From Peptostreptococcaceae bacterium (GTDB taxonomy: Bacteria > Bacillota > Clostridia > Peptostreptococcales > Anaerovoracaceae): DNA of 18,125 bases. Both the position numbers and the translations under genes were made by a program. Positions 6,784 to 14,236 of the stretch are shown in pieces; position 1 is the first letter of the stretch; every line of letters starts with the position of its first letter. The notes under the pieces were generated by a model, which worked only from the letters and a program-made list of their open reading frames with translations, made no database searches and was not told the DNA's origin. The stretch spans positions 1 to 18,125 of the forward strand of contig JAENWI010000011.1 of the NCBI GenBank assembly GCA_016650115.1, written 5' to 3'.

Positions 6784-7263
6784 TTATTTAATTGAACTAA
6801 GTAGTCCGCCCTTATCCATAATGCCTTTAATAAAATCAGGAAATGGCAAAGCCTGATAGCGCTCATTTTTTGTAATGTTGTTTATTATACCACTATCAAA
6901 GTTGATTGAAACTTCATCCCCGGCTTTTATTTTTTCACTTGCTTCCGAGCACTCCAGTATTGGCAACCCAATGTTTATTGAATTTCGATAAAAAATGCGA
7001 GCAAAGGTTTTAGCGATGACACAGTCTATCCCAGCTTCTTTAATGGCAATAGGAGCATGCTCTCTTGAAGAGCCGCAGCCAAAGTTAAAACCAGCCACCA
7101 TGATATCCCCTTGTTTCACATTTTTAATAAAATCTGCATCGATGTCTTCCATACAGTGAGCAGCAAGTTCTTTGTGATTGGATGTGTTTAAATGTCTTGC
7201 AGGAATAATAACGTCAGTATCTACATTATCTCCGTATTTATGTATAAAGCCTTTTACTTCCAT
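6784..7263 (-). CDS. leuD: 3-isopropylmalate dehydratase small subunit
   Basis: Swivel-domain subunit of isopropylmalate isomerase, which pairs with LeuC to convert 2-isopropylmalate to 3-isopropylmalate. The 159 residues are typical of the short bacterial/archaeal type that partners a LeuC of about 420 residues. Motifs: YGDNVDTDVIIPARHL (10-25) and GCGSSREHA (62-70), which contributes to substrate binding. Its ATG overlaps the leuC stop by one base (TAATG), giving translational coupling, and GGAGG lies at the end of leuC. A homoaconitase or dimethylmalate-type paralogue has similar sequence, but the leu operon context settles the role. Confidence 0.95.
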   Translation of the reverse strand: MEVKGFIHKYGDNVDTDVIIPARHLNTSNHKELAAHCMEDIDADFIKNVKQGDIMVAGFNFGCGSSREHAPIAIKEAGIDCVIAKTFARIFYRNSINIGLPILECSEASEKIKAGDEVSINFDSGIINNITKNERYQALPFPDFIKGIMDKGGLLSSIK

Positions 7264-8525
7264 TAGTTTACCTCCTCTGGTCCACTGAGTTTGCCTGAAA
7301 TAGCAGATGCCGCCGCAACAGCGGGACTTGCCAGGTAAACTTCAGATTTTACATGCCCCATTCTTCCTACGAAATTTCTATTTGTTGTCGCTACGCAGCG
7401 TTCTCCAGCTGCAAGTATTCCCATATGACCGCCTAAGCATGGCCCGCAGGTTGGCGTTGAAACAACGCAACCGGCATCAATGAAAATTTCCAAGTAGCCA
7501 AGTTGGATGCACTCCTTGTATATTTGTTGCGTTGCAGGAATGATAATTGCCCTGACATCTCGATGAACTGTTTTGCCCTTCAGAATTTCGGCTGCAATAG
7601 CCATATCTGAAAGTCTTCCATTTGTACAGGAGCCTATAACAACCTGCTGGATGGGAATATCGCCTACCTCATCTATGGTTCTGGTGTTGTCAGGCAGATG
7701 GGGAAAAGAGACAGTGGGCTTGATTTTGCTCAAATCAATGTCAATGGTCCTGATGTAAACAGCATCTTCATCTGGAGCGTATATTTTGTAAGGCCGATGG
7801 ACTCTTTCGTCCAGGTATGTTTTTGTGATTTCATCTACCATAAATATCCCGTTTTTTGCGCCGGCTTCAATAGCCATGTTTGCCATACATAACCGATCGT
7901 CGATTGACAGGTTGATTAGGCCTTGTCCCATAAATTCCATAGATTGGTAAAGTGCGCCATCAACGCCAGTTATTCCAATAATATGCAGGATGACATCCTT
8001 ACCGCTTACATTTTTGGAAAGCTTACCGGTAATGTTGAATTTGATGGCCTCCGGAACCTTAAACCAGGCTTCCCCGGTTGCCATTCCTGCAGCCATATCG
8101 GTGCTTCCGACACCTGTCGAAAAGGCTCCGAGTGCGCCATATGTACAAGTGTGAGAGTCAGCTCCTATGATGCAGTCACCGGCAGCCACAATCCCTTTTT
8201 CAGGGAGAAGGGCATGTTCAATTCCCATTGCGCCAACATCATAGAAGTTATCTAAATTAAAATGTCTTGCAAAGGTACGGCATTGCACACACTGTTCTGC
8301 GGCCTTAATGTCCTTGTTCGGTGTGAAATGGTCCATTACCATAGAGATTTTACTTTTATCAAAGATCTCGCTGAATCCAGCCTTTTCAAATTCATTTATT
8401 GCAACAGGAGAGGTAATATCATTACCAAGCACCATATCTAATTTGGCGCGTATAAGCTGGCCGGCGACCACCTGTTCAAGCCCGGCATGTGCGGCCAGTA
8501 TTTTTTGTGTCATTGTCATTCCCAT
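7263..8525 (-). CDS. leuC: 3-isopropylmalate dehydratase large subunit
   Basis: Aconitase-family subunit carrying the [4Fe-4S] cluster of isopropylmalate isomerase. The three cluster ligands are visible: Cys300 in GSCTNGR, and Cys360 and Cys363 in TPTCGPC. GADSHTCTYGALGAFSTGVGS (about 121-141) is the conserved substrate-binding region. At 420 residues it belongs to the shorter bacterial/archaeal clade rather than the 466-residue enteric form, matching the short LeuD. The ATG at 8525 follows AAGGAG by nine nt, 13 nt after the leuA stop. Two further in-frame ATGs close by (codons 3 and 5) are possible but fit the ribosome-binding site less well. The Fe-S cluster fits an anaerobic host. Confidence 0.95.
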   Translation of the reverse strand: MGMTMTQKILAAHAGLEQVVAGQLIRAKLDMVLGNDITSPVAINEFEKAGFSEIFDKSKISMVMDHFTPNKDIKAAEQCVQCRTFARHFNLDNFYDVGAMGIEHALLPEKGIVAAGDCIIGADSHTCTYGALGAFSTGVGSTDMAAGMATGEAWFKVPEAIKFNITGKLSKNVSGKDVILHIIGITGVDGALYQSMEFMGQGLINLSIDDRLCMANMAIEAGAKNGIFMVDEITKTYLDERVHRPYKIYAPDEDAVYIRTIDIDLSKIKPTVSFPHLPDNTRTIDEVGDIPIQQVVIGSCTNGRLSDMAIAAEILKGKTVHRDVRAIIIPATQQIYKECIQLGYLEIFIDAGCVVSTPTCGPCLGGHMGILAAGERCVATTNRNFVGRMGHVKSEVYLASPAVAAASAISGKLSGPEEVN

Positions 8526-8538
8526 ATTTCTGATCTCC

Positions 8539-10248
8539 TTATTTTTCTATAAATGGTGCGACTTTATTCATTCTGTTTATTGCACAAACAAGCGCATTTA
8601 CTGAGGCATATATAATGTCCTTATGCGTTCCGACTCCCCAGTATACACGTCCGGTTCCGTCTGCTATGGCAACATAGGCAACCGCAGTTGAATCGGATTC
8701 GGTTTCTAGAGCATGTTCGGTATATGTAACGAAAGTGTATTCCATATTATACGGACCTTTCATCAAGGCCTTTCTGGTTGCATCAAGTCTCCCATTGCCA
8801 TGGCCTTCAAGCTTAAATATGTGCCCATCAATATTTGCTACGACTATTGTGTTAAAGCTTACATTCTTGCTGCTTGTACTAGTAGGATCTTTTTGGAATG
8901 ATATATCTGTAATATCAATTGGTTTGAAGCAGTTAATGTATTCCTGACTGAAAATTTTAAACACTTCAACAGGCGCTAGTTCTTTATGTGTTTTATCAGA
9001 AACATCTTTAATAAAGTAGCCAACTTCTTCTCTCATAGCCTTTGGAATAGCATAGCCGTAACTATTTTCAAGGATGTAGGAAATTCCTCCCTTGCCTGAC
9101 TGACTGTTAATTCTAATAACATCAGCTTCGTATACCCTGCCGACATCATGAGGATCAATGGGAAGGTATGGGACACTCCATGTACTTAAGCCCATGTCTT
9201 CATGCCACTTCATTCCTTTTGCAATGGCATCCTGATGAGAACCGGAAAAAGCCGCAAAAACCAGACTGCCGCCATAAGGCTGACGAGGATGAACGGTAAG
9301 ATTTGTAAATCTCTCATAAGTTTCCACAATATTTGGCATATCGGAAAAATCTAACCCTGTAGCAAGGCCATGGCAGAACATATTCATGGCAACGGTTATA
9401 ATATCAACATTGCCTGTTCGTTCCCCATTTCCAAAAAGTGTGCCTTCTACACGATCTGCACCGGCAAGAAGACCAAGTTCGGCGTCAGCGACAGCTGTTC
9501 CCCGATCGTTATGGGGATGCAGGGAAAGGATAATATTTTCCCTGTCGTGCAGATTGTCGTTCATATATTCAATTTGAGTAGCATATACATGAGGCATAGA
9601 CATCGCTACAGTGGCAGGCAGGTTAATAATAACCTTTTTATCTGCAGTAGGTTTCCAGATATCAACAACCTCATTACAAATGCTTAATGCAAATTCCATT
9701 TCCGTCCCTGTAAAACTTTCTGGTGAATACTCAAATCTGAAATTTGTTTCAGGCATAAGCGCCGCATATTTATTAAATAAAGTGGCGCCTTCTTTCGCAA
9801 TTTCTGAAATTTCGTCTTTACTCATTTTAAAAACCTGTTCTCTTTGAGCAAGTGAAGTGGAGTTGTATAAATGAACAATAGCTTTTTTTATGCCTCTTAA
9901 GGATTCAAAGGTTTTTTCTATTATATGTTCTCTGGATTGAGTTAATACTTGTACTGTAACGTCGTCAGGAATTAAGTCTTTTTCAATCAAAGTTCGAAGC
10001 AAATCATATTCGGTGTCTGAAGCGGCGGGAAATCCTACTTCAATTTCTTTAAAGCCCAAACTTACAAGAAACTGAAAGAACTCCAGTTTTTCTTCTAAAT
10101 TCATAGGAGTGATAAGCGCCTGATTGCCATCTCTCAGATCAACGCTGCACCAGATTGGTGCCTTTTCAACATGGTCTCTTGTGACCCATTTTGCTGTTGG
10201 GTTGGGTGGCATAAAATAGCCAACCTTGTATTTGCTGTGATTTTTCAT
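8539..10248 (-). CDS. leuA: 2-isopropylmalate synthase (yeast-type, long form)
   Basis: Condenses acetyl-CoA and 2-ketoisovalerate, the committed step to leucine. 569 residues in the layout of the longer yeast/actinobacterial class: an N-terminal extension with PPNPTAKWVTRDHVEKAPIW, the catalytic barrel with DLRDGNQAL (38-45), LHPHNDRGTAVADAELGLLAGADRVEGTLFGNGERTGN holding metal-ligand His residues, and a C-terminal LeuA regulatory/dimer domain (from about residue 440) that normally binds leucine for feedback inhibition. The ATG at 10248 is chosen because GGAAAGGG stands just upstream. The frame is open to 10302, but that part is the T-box terminator. First gene of the leuACDB-ilvBN operon, controlled by the leucine T-box in front of it. 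Confidence 0.95.
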   Translation of the reverse strand: MKNHSKYKVGYFMPPNPTAKWVTRDHVEKAPIWCSVDLRDGNQALITPMNLEEKLEFFQFLVSLGFKEIEVGFPAASDTEYDLLRTLIEKDLIPDDVTVQVLTQSREHIIEKTFESLRGIKKAIVHLYNSTSLAQREQVFKMSKDEISEIAKEGATLFNKYAALMPETNFRFEYSPESFTGTEMEFALSICNEVVDIWKPTADKKVIINLPATVAMSMPHVYATQIEYMNDNLHDRENIILSLHPHNDRGTAVADAELGLLAGADRVEGTLFGNGERTGNVDIITVAMNMFCHGLATGLDFSDMPNIVETYERFTNLTVHPRQPYGGSLVFAAFSGSHQDAIAKGMKWHEDMGLSTWSVPYLPIDPHDVGRVYEADVIRINSQSGKGGISYILENSYGYAIPKAMREEVGYFIKDVSDKTHKELAPVEVFKIFSQEYINCFKPIDITDISFQKDPTSTSSKNVSFNTIVVANIDGHIFKLEGHGNGRLDATRKALMKGPYNMEYTFVTYTEHALETESDSTAVAYVAIADGTGRVYWGVGTHKDIIYASVNALVCAINRMNKVAPFIEK

Positions 10249-10266
10249 AATTTTGCCCTTTCCTAT

Positions 10267-10317
10267 AAAAAAATAAGCCGCCGTCAATTGTGTTTTTTGC
10301 ACAAGAGACGAAGGCTT
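10267..10317 (-). terminator. Intrinsic terminator of the leu T-box leader
   Basis: Minus strand: AAGCC...CGTC (from 10317) pairs with GACG...GGCTT (to 10275), inner TTGTG pairs with CACAA across a CAAAAAA-containing loop, and a run of seven T follows (10273-10267). It lies immediately after the T-box sequence, as in standard T-box leaders, where the antiterminator and terminator are alternative folds. Confidence 0.88.
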
Positions 10318-10472
10318 AATAAAAACTTCCGCGGTACCACTCTTATTGGTATTAAAAAATACCCACTCATTTTAACTTGCTCCAGGGTGAGATGCCTATA
10401 AGTTGTATATAATCTTTCACCAGACGATTACTCTCTGAAATACAATAATATAACTTATTCCTATCATAGCAA
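10267..10472 (-). promoter_or_regulatory. T-box leader of the leucine operon, specifier CUC (Leu)
   Basis: Minus strand: the T-box sequence AAGAGTGGTACCGCGG is at 10344-10329 (consensus AGGGTGGNACCGCG). Stem I can be drawn: base TTGCT (10472-10468) with AGCAA (10381-10377), then ATAAGTT with AACTTAT above the specifier loop, plus the conserved AGAGAGT and CTGGTGAAAG elements in the upper stem. The specifier loop reads GGCATCTCACCCTGGAG. In the usual register, with the codon followed by A, the specifier is CTC (10391-10389), a leucine codon. Uncharged tRNA-Leu would pair with it and with the T-box to stabilise the antiterminator and allow leuACDB-ilvBN transcription. The codon and the downstream genes agree, which makes the call firm. 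Confidence 0.93.
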
Positions 10473-10498
10473 TTCATATTCTAATAATGTATAATACC

Positions 10499-10527
10499 AA
10501 TATAAAACACAGAATTGCAGTTGTCAA
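10499..10527 (-). promoter_or_regulatory. Promoter of the leuACDB-ilvBN operon
   Basis: Minus strand: TTGACA (10527-10522), 17-bp spacer, TATATT (10504-10499), close to the vegetative consensus. Transcription would begin about 20 nt before Stem I of the T-box. Confidence 0.75.
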
Positions 10528-10562
10528 GAGAAAACTGTAGAAATATACTAATAAATTATATT

Positions 10563-10586
10563 TTTTTTGTGAATACGCACAAAAAA
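10563..10586. promoter_or_regulatory. Perfect 9-bp inverted repeat between divergent leu and ilv promoters, operator candidate
   Basis: TTTTTTGTG (10563-10571), spacer AATACG, CACAAAAAA (10578-10586). It ends two bases before the -35 box of the plus-strand ilvB promoter and lies upstream of the leu promoter. The position and symmetry suggest a repressor or activator site. The homopolymer arms reduce confidence. Confidence 0.4.
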
Positions 10587-10588
10587 GA

Positions 10589-10616
10589 TTGACTTCTTTA
10601 GTTAAAAGGATATAAT
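10589..10616 (+). promoter_or_regulatory. Promoter of the ilvB-ilvN-ilvC operon
   Basis: TTGACT (10589-10594), 16-bp spacer, TATAAT (10611-10616). The untranslated leader before ilvB is only about 55 nt. It contains no T-box or leader-peptide structure that I can see, unlike the divergent leu operon. Confidence 0.75.
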
Positions 10617-10678
10617 AATAAAGTAAATTGGCTATAGTTTTAAAGGATTTGAGCAATAATAAAGAGGAAGATAAGATT

Positions 10679-12340
10679 ATGAAGATGACGGGCGCAGAAA
10701 TGGTTTCAGAACTTTTATTAGAGCAGGGAGTGGATACAGTATTTGGATATCCTGGCGGAACCGCTTTAAATCTATATGATGCATTATATGAATACCAGGG
10801 GAAAATCAGGCATATTCTTACAGCGCATGAGCAAGGCGCCGCACACGCTGCGGACGGATATGCGAGGGCGACTGGAAAAGTTGGGGTTGTCATGGCAACC
10901 AGCGGACCCGGTGCGTGCAACTTGGTGACAGGCATTGCCACTGCATTTATGGACAGTATCCCTATGGTTGCAATCACCGCAAATGTAGCAGACGAGCTGA
11001 TTGGCAGAGATGCATTTCAGGAAATATATATTACAGGAGTAACCCTTCCAATCACGAAGCATAATTTTTTTGTTAATAATATAAAGGACTTGCCGGATGC
11101 AATAAGGCAGGCTTTTAGAATTGCCCAGTCAGGAAGAAAAGGCCCTGTACTGGTGGATATCACAAAAGATGTTACAGGCATGATGACAAGTTTTGAGGCA
11201 ACAGGGCCCTATCCGGTTAAAGAGTTGCCAAAGAGTGACCCTGATACGCTTCTGGAAGTTGCCCATTTAATAAATAAGGCCAAACAGCCAATCGTTTATT
11301 ATGGAGGCGGAGTTGCTGCTTCAGATGGAGGACCAGCCTTAAGAGAACTCCTTGAAAAAGCTGACATGCCGGGTGCTTACACAATTATGGCGGCGGGCGT
11401 TTTGGGATATGAGGAGAAGAGGAACCTTGGGCTTATTGGCATGCATGGAAGTGTTACTTCAAATAAAACTTTGGATCAGGCAGATTTGATTCTTGCTCTC
11501 GGGACACGTTTTAGCGACAGAGTAGCACAGAACATGAAGAAGTTTGGCAGTAAAGCAACTATCGTTCAGGTGGATATAGACAACAGTGAAATCAATAAAA
11601 ATGTAATAGTTGATAAAAGTCTGGTTTGTGACGTGAAGGATTTTATAGAGAAGATTATCCCTTTGGTTGACAAGCAGGAAAGAACTGATTGGTTTGAAAA
11701 AATTAAAAAATGGGAAGATAATTCTTATAAGCCGGTTGATGATGATACCTGTTTAAAGCCACATCAGCTGATTGGGAAAATCTGCTCCATGACGGAAGAG
11801 GATTCAGTTTATGTGACGGATGTTGGCCAGCATCAAATATGGGCGGCACAGTTTATTAAACATATCAAGCCAAAATCATTCATTACCAGTGGTGGGCTTG
11901 GAACCATGGGATTTGGATATGGTGCATCCATAGGAGCAAAAATAGCCTGCCCGGAAAAGAGGGTGATTCACATTACCGGGGATGGTTCCTTTCATATGAA
12001 TATGAACGAGGCTTGTACAGCGGTCACCAATAATCTGCCAATAATATCAGTAATATTTAATAATAAGGTTTTGGGGATGGTTTATCAGTGGCAGGGTGTT
12101 TTCTATAATAAAAGATACTCACAAACAACTGTGGAAAGAAAAACGGACTACGTAAAAGTAGCGGAGGGGTTTGGAGCAAAAGGATATAGGGCATCAAACC
12201 TGGCAGAGTTTGAAAAGGTTTTTGCCAAAGCTTTGAAAGATGAAGGGCCTGTTTGGATAGAATGTCTGATAGATAAAGAAGAAAAAGTTCTTCCTATGAT
12301 ACCAAATGGTGGTACTGTAGACGATATGATTCTAGGTTAG
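10679..12340 (+). CDS. ilvB: Acetolactate synthase large catalytic subunit, copy 2 (canonical)
   Basis: Second AHAS large subunit, 553 residues from the ATG at 10679 (AGAGG upstream). The frame is open back to a TTG at 10628, but that part lies between the -10 and the ribosome-binding site and is rejected. All standard features are present: catalytic Glu51 in AHEQGAAHAADGYARATGK, SGPGACN, RDAFQE and TKHN, LGLIGMHG, TRFSDRV, the ThDP motif GDGSF (from 434) to FNN, and LGMVYQWQGVFY with Trp471, the residue tied to 2-ketobutyrate preference in E. coli AHAS II. The C-terminal tail VLPMIPNGGT is intact. It therefore looks able to serve isoleucine as well as valine. First gene of ilvB-ilvN-ilvC, divergent from leuACDB-ilvBN. 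Confidence 0.95.
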   Translation: MKMTGAEMVSELLLEQGVDTVFGYPGGTALNLYDALYEYQGKIRHILTAHEQGAAHAADGYARATGKVGVVMATSGPGACNLVTGIATAFMDSIPMVAITANVADELIGRDAFQEIYITGVTLPITKHNFFVNNIKDLPDAIRQAFRIAQSGRKGPVLVDITKDVTGMMTSFEATGPYPVKELPKSDPDTLLEVAHLINKAKQPIVYYGGGVAASDGGPALRELLEKADMPGAYTIMAAGVLGYEEKRNLGLIGMHGSVTSNKTLDQADLILALGTRFSDRVAQNMKKFGSKATIVQVDIDNSEINKNVIVDKSLVCDVKDFIEKIIPLVDKQERTDWFEKIKKWEDNSYKPVDDDTCLKPHQLIGKICSMTEEDSVYVTDVGQHQIWAAQFIKHIKPKSFITSGGLGTMGFGYGASIGAKIACPEKRVIHITGDGSFHMNMNEACTAVTNNLPIISVIFNNKVLGMVYQWQGVFYNKRYSQTTVERKTDYVKVAEGFGAKGYRASNLAEFEKVFAKALKDEGPVWIECLIDKEEKVLPMIPNGGTVDDMILG

Positions 12341-12351
12341 GGGTGAGGTTT

Positions 12352-12861
12352 ATGACGCTTAAGAAAGAAGTAATAAGCATTCTGGTTGATAATCAGTTCA
12401 ATGTACTGAGCAGAATCAGCAGTTTAATTGGTAGAAGAGGTTTTAACATTGATACCATTACGGCATCAGCTACTCAAAACCCGGACATAACGAGAATTAC
12501 CATAGGTTTTAGTGGAAATGAGCAGTCATTGGCTCAGATTTTAACGCAAATGGCAAAGCTTGAAATAGTAAGAGAAATATATGTGCTGGACCCCAATGAA
12601 AGTGTTTTTAGAGAGCTGCTACTGATTAAAATGAAGGCGGATAAGTCAAATAGAGGGGCCATCATTGAAATTGTTGATATTTACAGAGCGAAAATTATCG
12701 ATCTGTCAAAGGACAGTATGATTATTGAACTAACTGGCGCTCCTGAGAAAATTGATGGATTTATGAAAATGTTAGATTGTTATGAAATGGTTGAGTTCTG
12801 TAGAACAGGAGTAACAGGCATCCACAGAGGTGTACGTGAATATACCCGTTTTGAGGATTAG
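12352..12861 (+). CDS. ilvN: Acetolactate synthase small regulatory subunit, copy 2
   Basis: Regulatory subunit for the second AHAS, 169 residues. The ATG at 12352 is preferred because GGGGTG stands six nt upstream; a GTG at 12343 in the same frame would put the ribosome-binding site inside the gene. An N-terminal ACT domain (ISILVDNQFNVLSRISSL, then GRRGFNIDTITASATQNPDITRITI) is followed by the C-terminal domain ending VEFCRTGVTGIHRG. The Gly that matches Gly14 of E. coli IlvH (N-x-x-G-V/A-L) is Asn17 here (NQFNVL). Loss of that Gly gives valine-insensitive enzyme in E. coli, so weak valine feedback is a fair inference. It starts 11 nt after ilvB and is surely co-transcribed. Confidence 0.92.
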   Translation: MTLKKEVISILVDNQFNVLSRISSLIGRRGFNIDTITASATQNPDITRITIGFSGNEQSLAQILTQMAKLEIVREIYVLDPNESVFRELLLIKMKADKSNRGAIIEIVDIYRAKIIDLSKDSMIIELTGAPEKIDGFMKMLDCYEMVEFCRTGVTGIHRGVREYTRFED

Positions 12862-12948
12862 GCGAGAACATAAATGGATTCCTGCAACCGTCAGGCGTCA
12901 AAAAAGTAAAATTAAAAACATAACTTAAGCAAAGAAAGAGGAGAAAAA

Positions 12949-13944
12949 ATGATTACAAAGTATTATGACACAGATTGCAATTTAGGGCTTTTAAAAGGAA
13001 AGAAAGTCGCTATTATAGGGTTTGGAAGCCAGGGACATGCACATGCACAGAACTTAATGGAAAGCGGAGTTGATGTTATCGTTGGGATTAGAAAAGGTTC
13101 AGAAAGCTGGAAAAAAGCGGAAGAAGCCGGATTGAAAGTCGCAGAGGTCGAAGATGCAGCTGAAGTTGGAGATTTTGTAATGATGCTGGTTCCAGATGAA
13201 GCGGCAGCAGCAATTTACAACAAACAGATTGCAAAGCATATGAAGGAAGGCGATGTCCTCATGTTTGCCCATGGACTCAACATTCATTACAGCCAGATTC
13301 AACCTGCAGAATATCTTGATGTCATTATGGTAGCGCCAAAAGGTCCTGGGCATACGGTCAGAACTCAGTATCTTGAGGGAAAAGGTGTTCCTAGTTTAAT
13401 TGCTGTTTATCAGGATAAATCTGGAAAAGCAAAGGATTATGCGCTTGCCTATGCTGGCGGAATAGGAGCTGGAAGAGCTGGAATTCTTGAAACATCATTT
13501 AAGGAAGAAACCGAAACGGATTTATTTGGTGAGCAGGCAGTTCTTTGCGGTGGCGTAACAGAATTAATGAAAGCCGGTTTCGACACATTAGTGGAAGCTG
13601 GTTATGAACCTGAAATGGCGTATTTTGAATGTATACATGAAATGAAGCTGATAGTTGACTTAATCAATAGCGGTGGATTTGAAATGATGAGATATTCAAT
13701 CTCAAATACTGCTGAATACGGTGATTATGTAACAGGAAAGAGAATTATTACTGAGGAAACGAGAAAAGAAATGAAGAAGGTTCTTCAAGAAATTCAGAAT
13801 GGTGCTTTTGCCAGCAAGTTTGTGGTAGAAATGAATCATGCCAATAAGGCAAGCTTCCTTGCAACAAGAAGAATGGAATCAGAACACCTTCTTTGTAAGG
13901 TTGGCCAGGATTTAAGAAAAATGATGAGCTGGTTAAAGAAATAA
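12949..13944 (+). CDS. ilvC: Ketol-acid reductoisomerase (class I, short form)
   Basis: Isomerises and reduces acetolactate or acetohydroxybutyrate to the dihydroxyacids, using Mg and NAD(P)H. 331 residues, the class I length with a single knotted C-terminal domain. The nucleotide-binding motif GFGSQGHAHAQN (24-35) is followed by the cofactor loop GIRKGSESWKKA (about 46-57), whose Arg and Ser residues suggest NADPH. HGLNIHYSQI carries the catalytic His. EETETDLFGEQAVLCGG carries metal-ligand Asp and Glu, and FECIHEMKLIVDLI holds the second metal-ligand Glu pair. The 87-nt gap after ilvN has an AGAGGAG ribosome-binding site directly before the ATG and only a small CCTG/CAGG hairpin otherwise. 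As the sole ilvC in view, it would serve both AHAS copies. Confidence 0.97.
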   Translation: MITKYYDTDCNLGLLKGKKVAIIGFGSQGHAHAQNLMESGVDVIVGIRKGSESWKKAEEAGLKVAEVEDAAEVGDFVMMLVPDEAAAAIYNKQIAKHMKEGDVLMFAHGLNIHYSQIQPAEYLDVIMVAPKGPGHTVRTQYLEGKGVPSLIAVYQDKSGKAKDYALAYAGGIGAGRAGILETSFKEETETDLFGEQAVLCGGVTELMKAGFDTLVEAGYEPEMAYFECIHEMKLIVDLINSGGFEMMRYSISNTAEYGDYVTGKRIITEETRKEMKKVLQEIQNGAFASKFVVEMNHANKASFLATRRMESEHLLCKVGQDLRKMMSWLKK

Positions 13945-13954
13945 GAAATCAAGC

Positions 13955-13985
13955 AAGCCCATTATAGGCATCCTATAATGGGCTT
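13955..13985. terminator. Perfect 14-bp stem-loop after ilvC
   Basis: AAGCCCATTATAGG (13955-13968), loop CAT, CCTATAATGGGCTT (13972-13985). Eleven bp after the ilvC stop. No T run follows on either strand, so it may be an RNA 3'-end stabiliser or processing site rather than a true intrinsic terminator. Confidence 0.5.
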
Positions 13986-14007
13986 ATGGCAATAAAAAAT
14001 GTTTATC

Positions 14008-14033
14008 GGGCGGGCGTCAGCCCGTCTGTTTTA
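14008..14033 (+). terminator. Probable terminator or attenuator between ilvC and the ilvD remnant
   Basis: GGGCGGGC, tetraloop GTCA, GCCCGTCT (stem 14008-14015 with 14020-14027, two G-U pairs), followed by GTTTTAA. It is GC-rich with a short T stretch, so a moderate intrinsic terminator. Confidence 0.55.
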
Positions 14034-14078
14034 ACTCTAAATGGTTGAAAAATAAAATGATTGAAAAGGAGAGCAATG

Positions 14079-14210
14079 ATGGAATTAAGGAGTGCTAAAG
14101 TTACGCAGGGAATAGAACGTGCACCGATGAGATCCCTGTTTTGGAATAAAACAAAAGCCAAGCCAGTTAAAAGAAATTATAAATTGGCTTGGCTGGATTT
14201 ATTATTCTAA
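14079..14210 (+). pseudogene. ilvD: Remnant of dihydroxy-acid dehydratase: ribosome-binding site and first ~21 codons only
   Basis: An ORF of 43 codons begins at ATG 14079 (another ATG directly before at 14076), with AGGAG at 14067-14071. Its first 21 codons contain LRSAKVTQGIERAPMRSLF, which closely follows the known IlvD N-terminus (pattern RSxxVxxGIERAPHRSLxxAxG). Immediately after RSLF the similarity ends. The rest (WNKTKAKPVKRNYKLAW and on to the stop) is not IlvD and is partly encoded by the terminator hairpin of the neighbouring gene. The normal protein is about 550 residues, so nearly the whole gene is missing. The position directly after ilvBNC is where ilvD would be expected. I infer a deletion that joined the 5' end of ilvD to the DUF815 gene's terminator region. 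A functional short peptide is possible but less likely. Confidence 0.75.
14143..14194 (-). terminator. Terminator of the DUF815 ATPase gene (possibly bidirectional)
   Basis: A perfect 10-bp stem AGCCAAGCCA (14156-14165) / TGGCTTGGCT (14185-14194) with a 19-nt AT-rich loop. On the minus strand it is followed by TTTTGTTTTATT, a good T tract, about 40 nt after the ATPase stop. On the plus strand the tail GGATTTATTATT is weaker. Confidence 0.7.
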
Positions 14211-14236
14211 ATAGATTTCCTTGTAAATTTGTGTGG

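Noticed and set aside
10249..10302. Upstream 18-codon extension of leuA (starting MQKTQLTAAY)
   Set aside because: It is the translated T-box terminator. The ATG at 10248 has its own ribosome-binding site.
12862..12948. Possible regulatory structure between ilvN and ilvC
   Set aside because: Only a 4-bp CCTG/CAGG hairpin and the ilvC ribosome-binding site are visible; nothing supports a riboswitch, promoter or terminator.
14079..14210. A branched-chain leader peptide instead of an ilvD remnant
   Set aside because: The last residues contain several Leu, but no gene follows on the plus strand until ilvA, which has its own promoter. The N-terminal IlvD similarity explains the ORF better.
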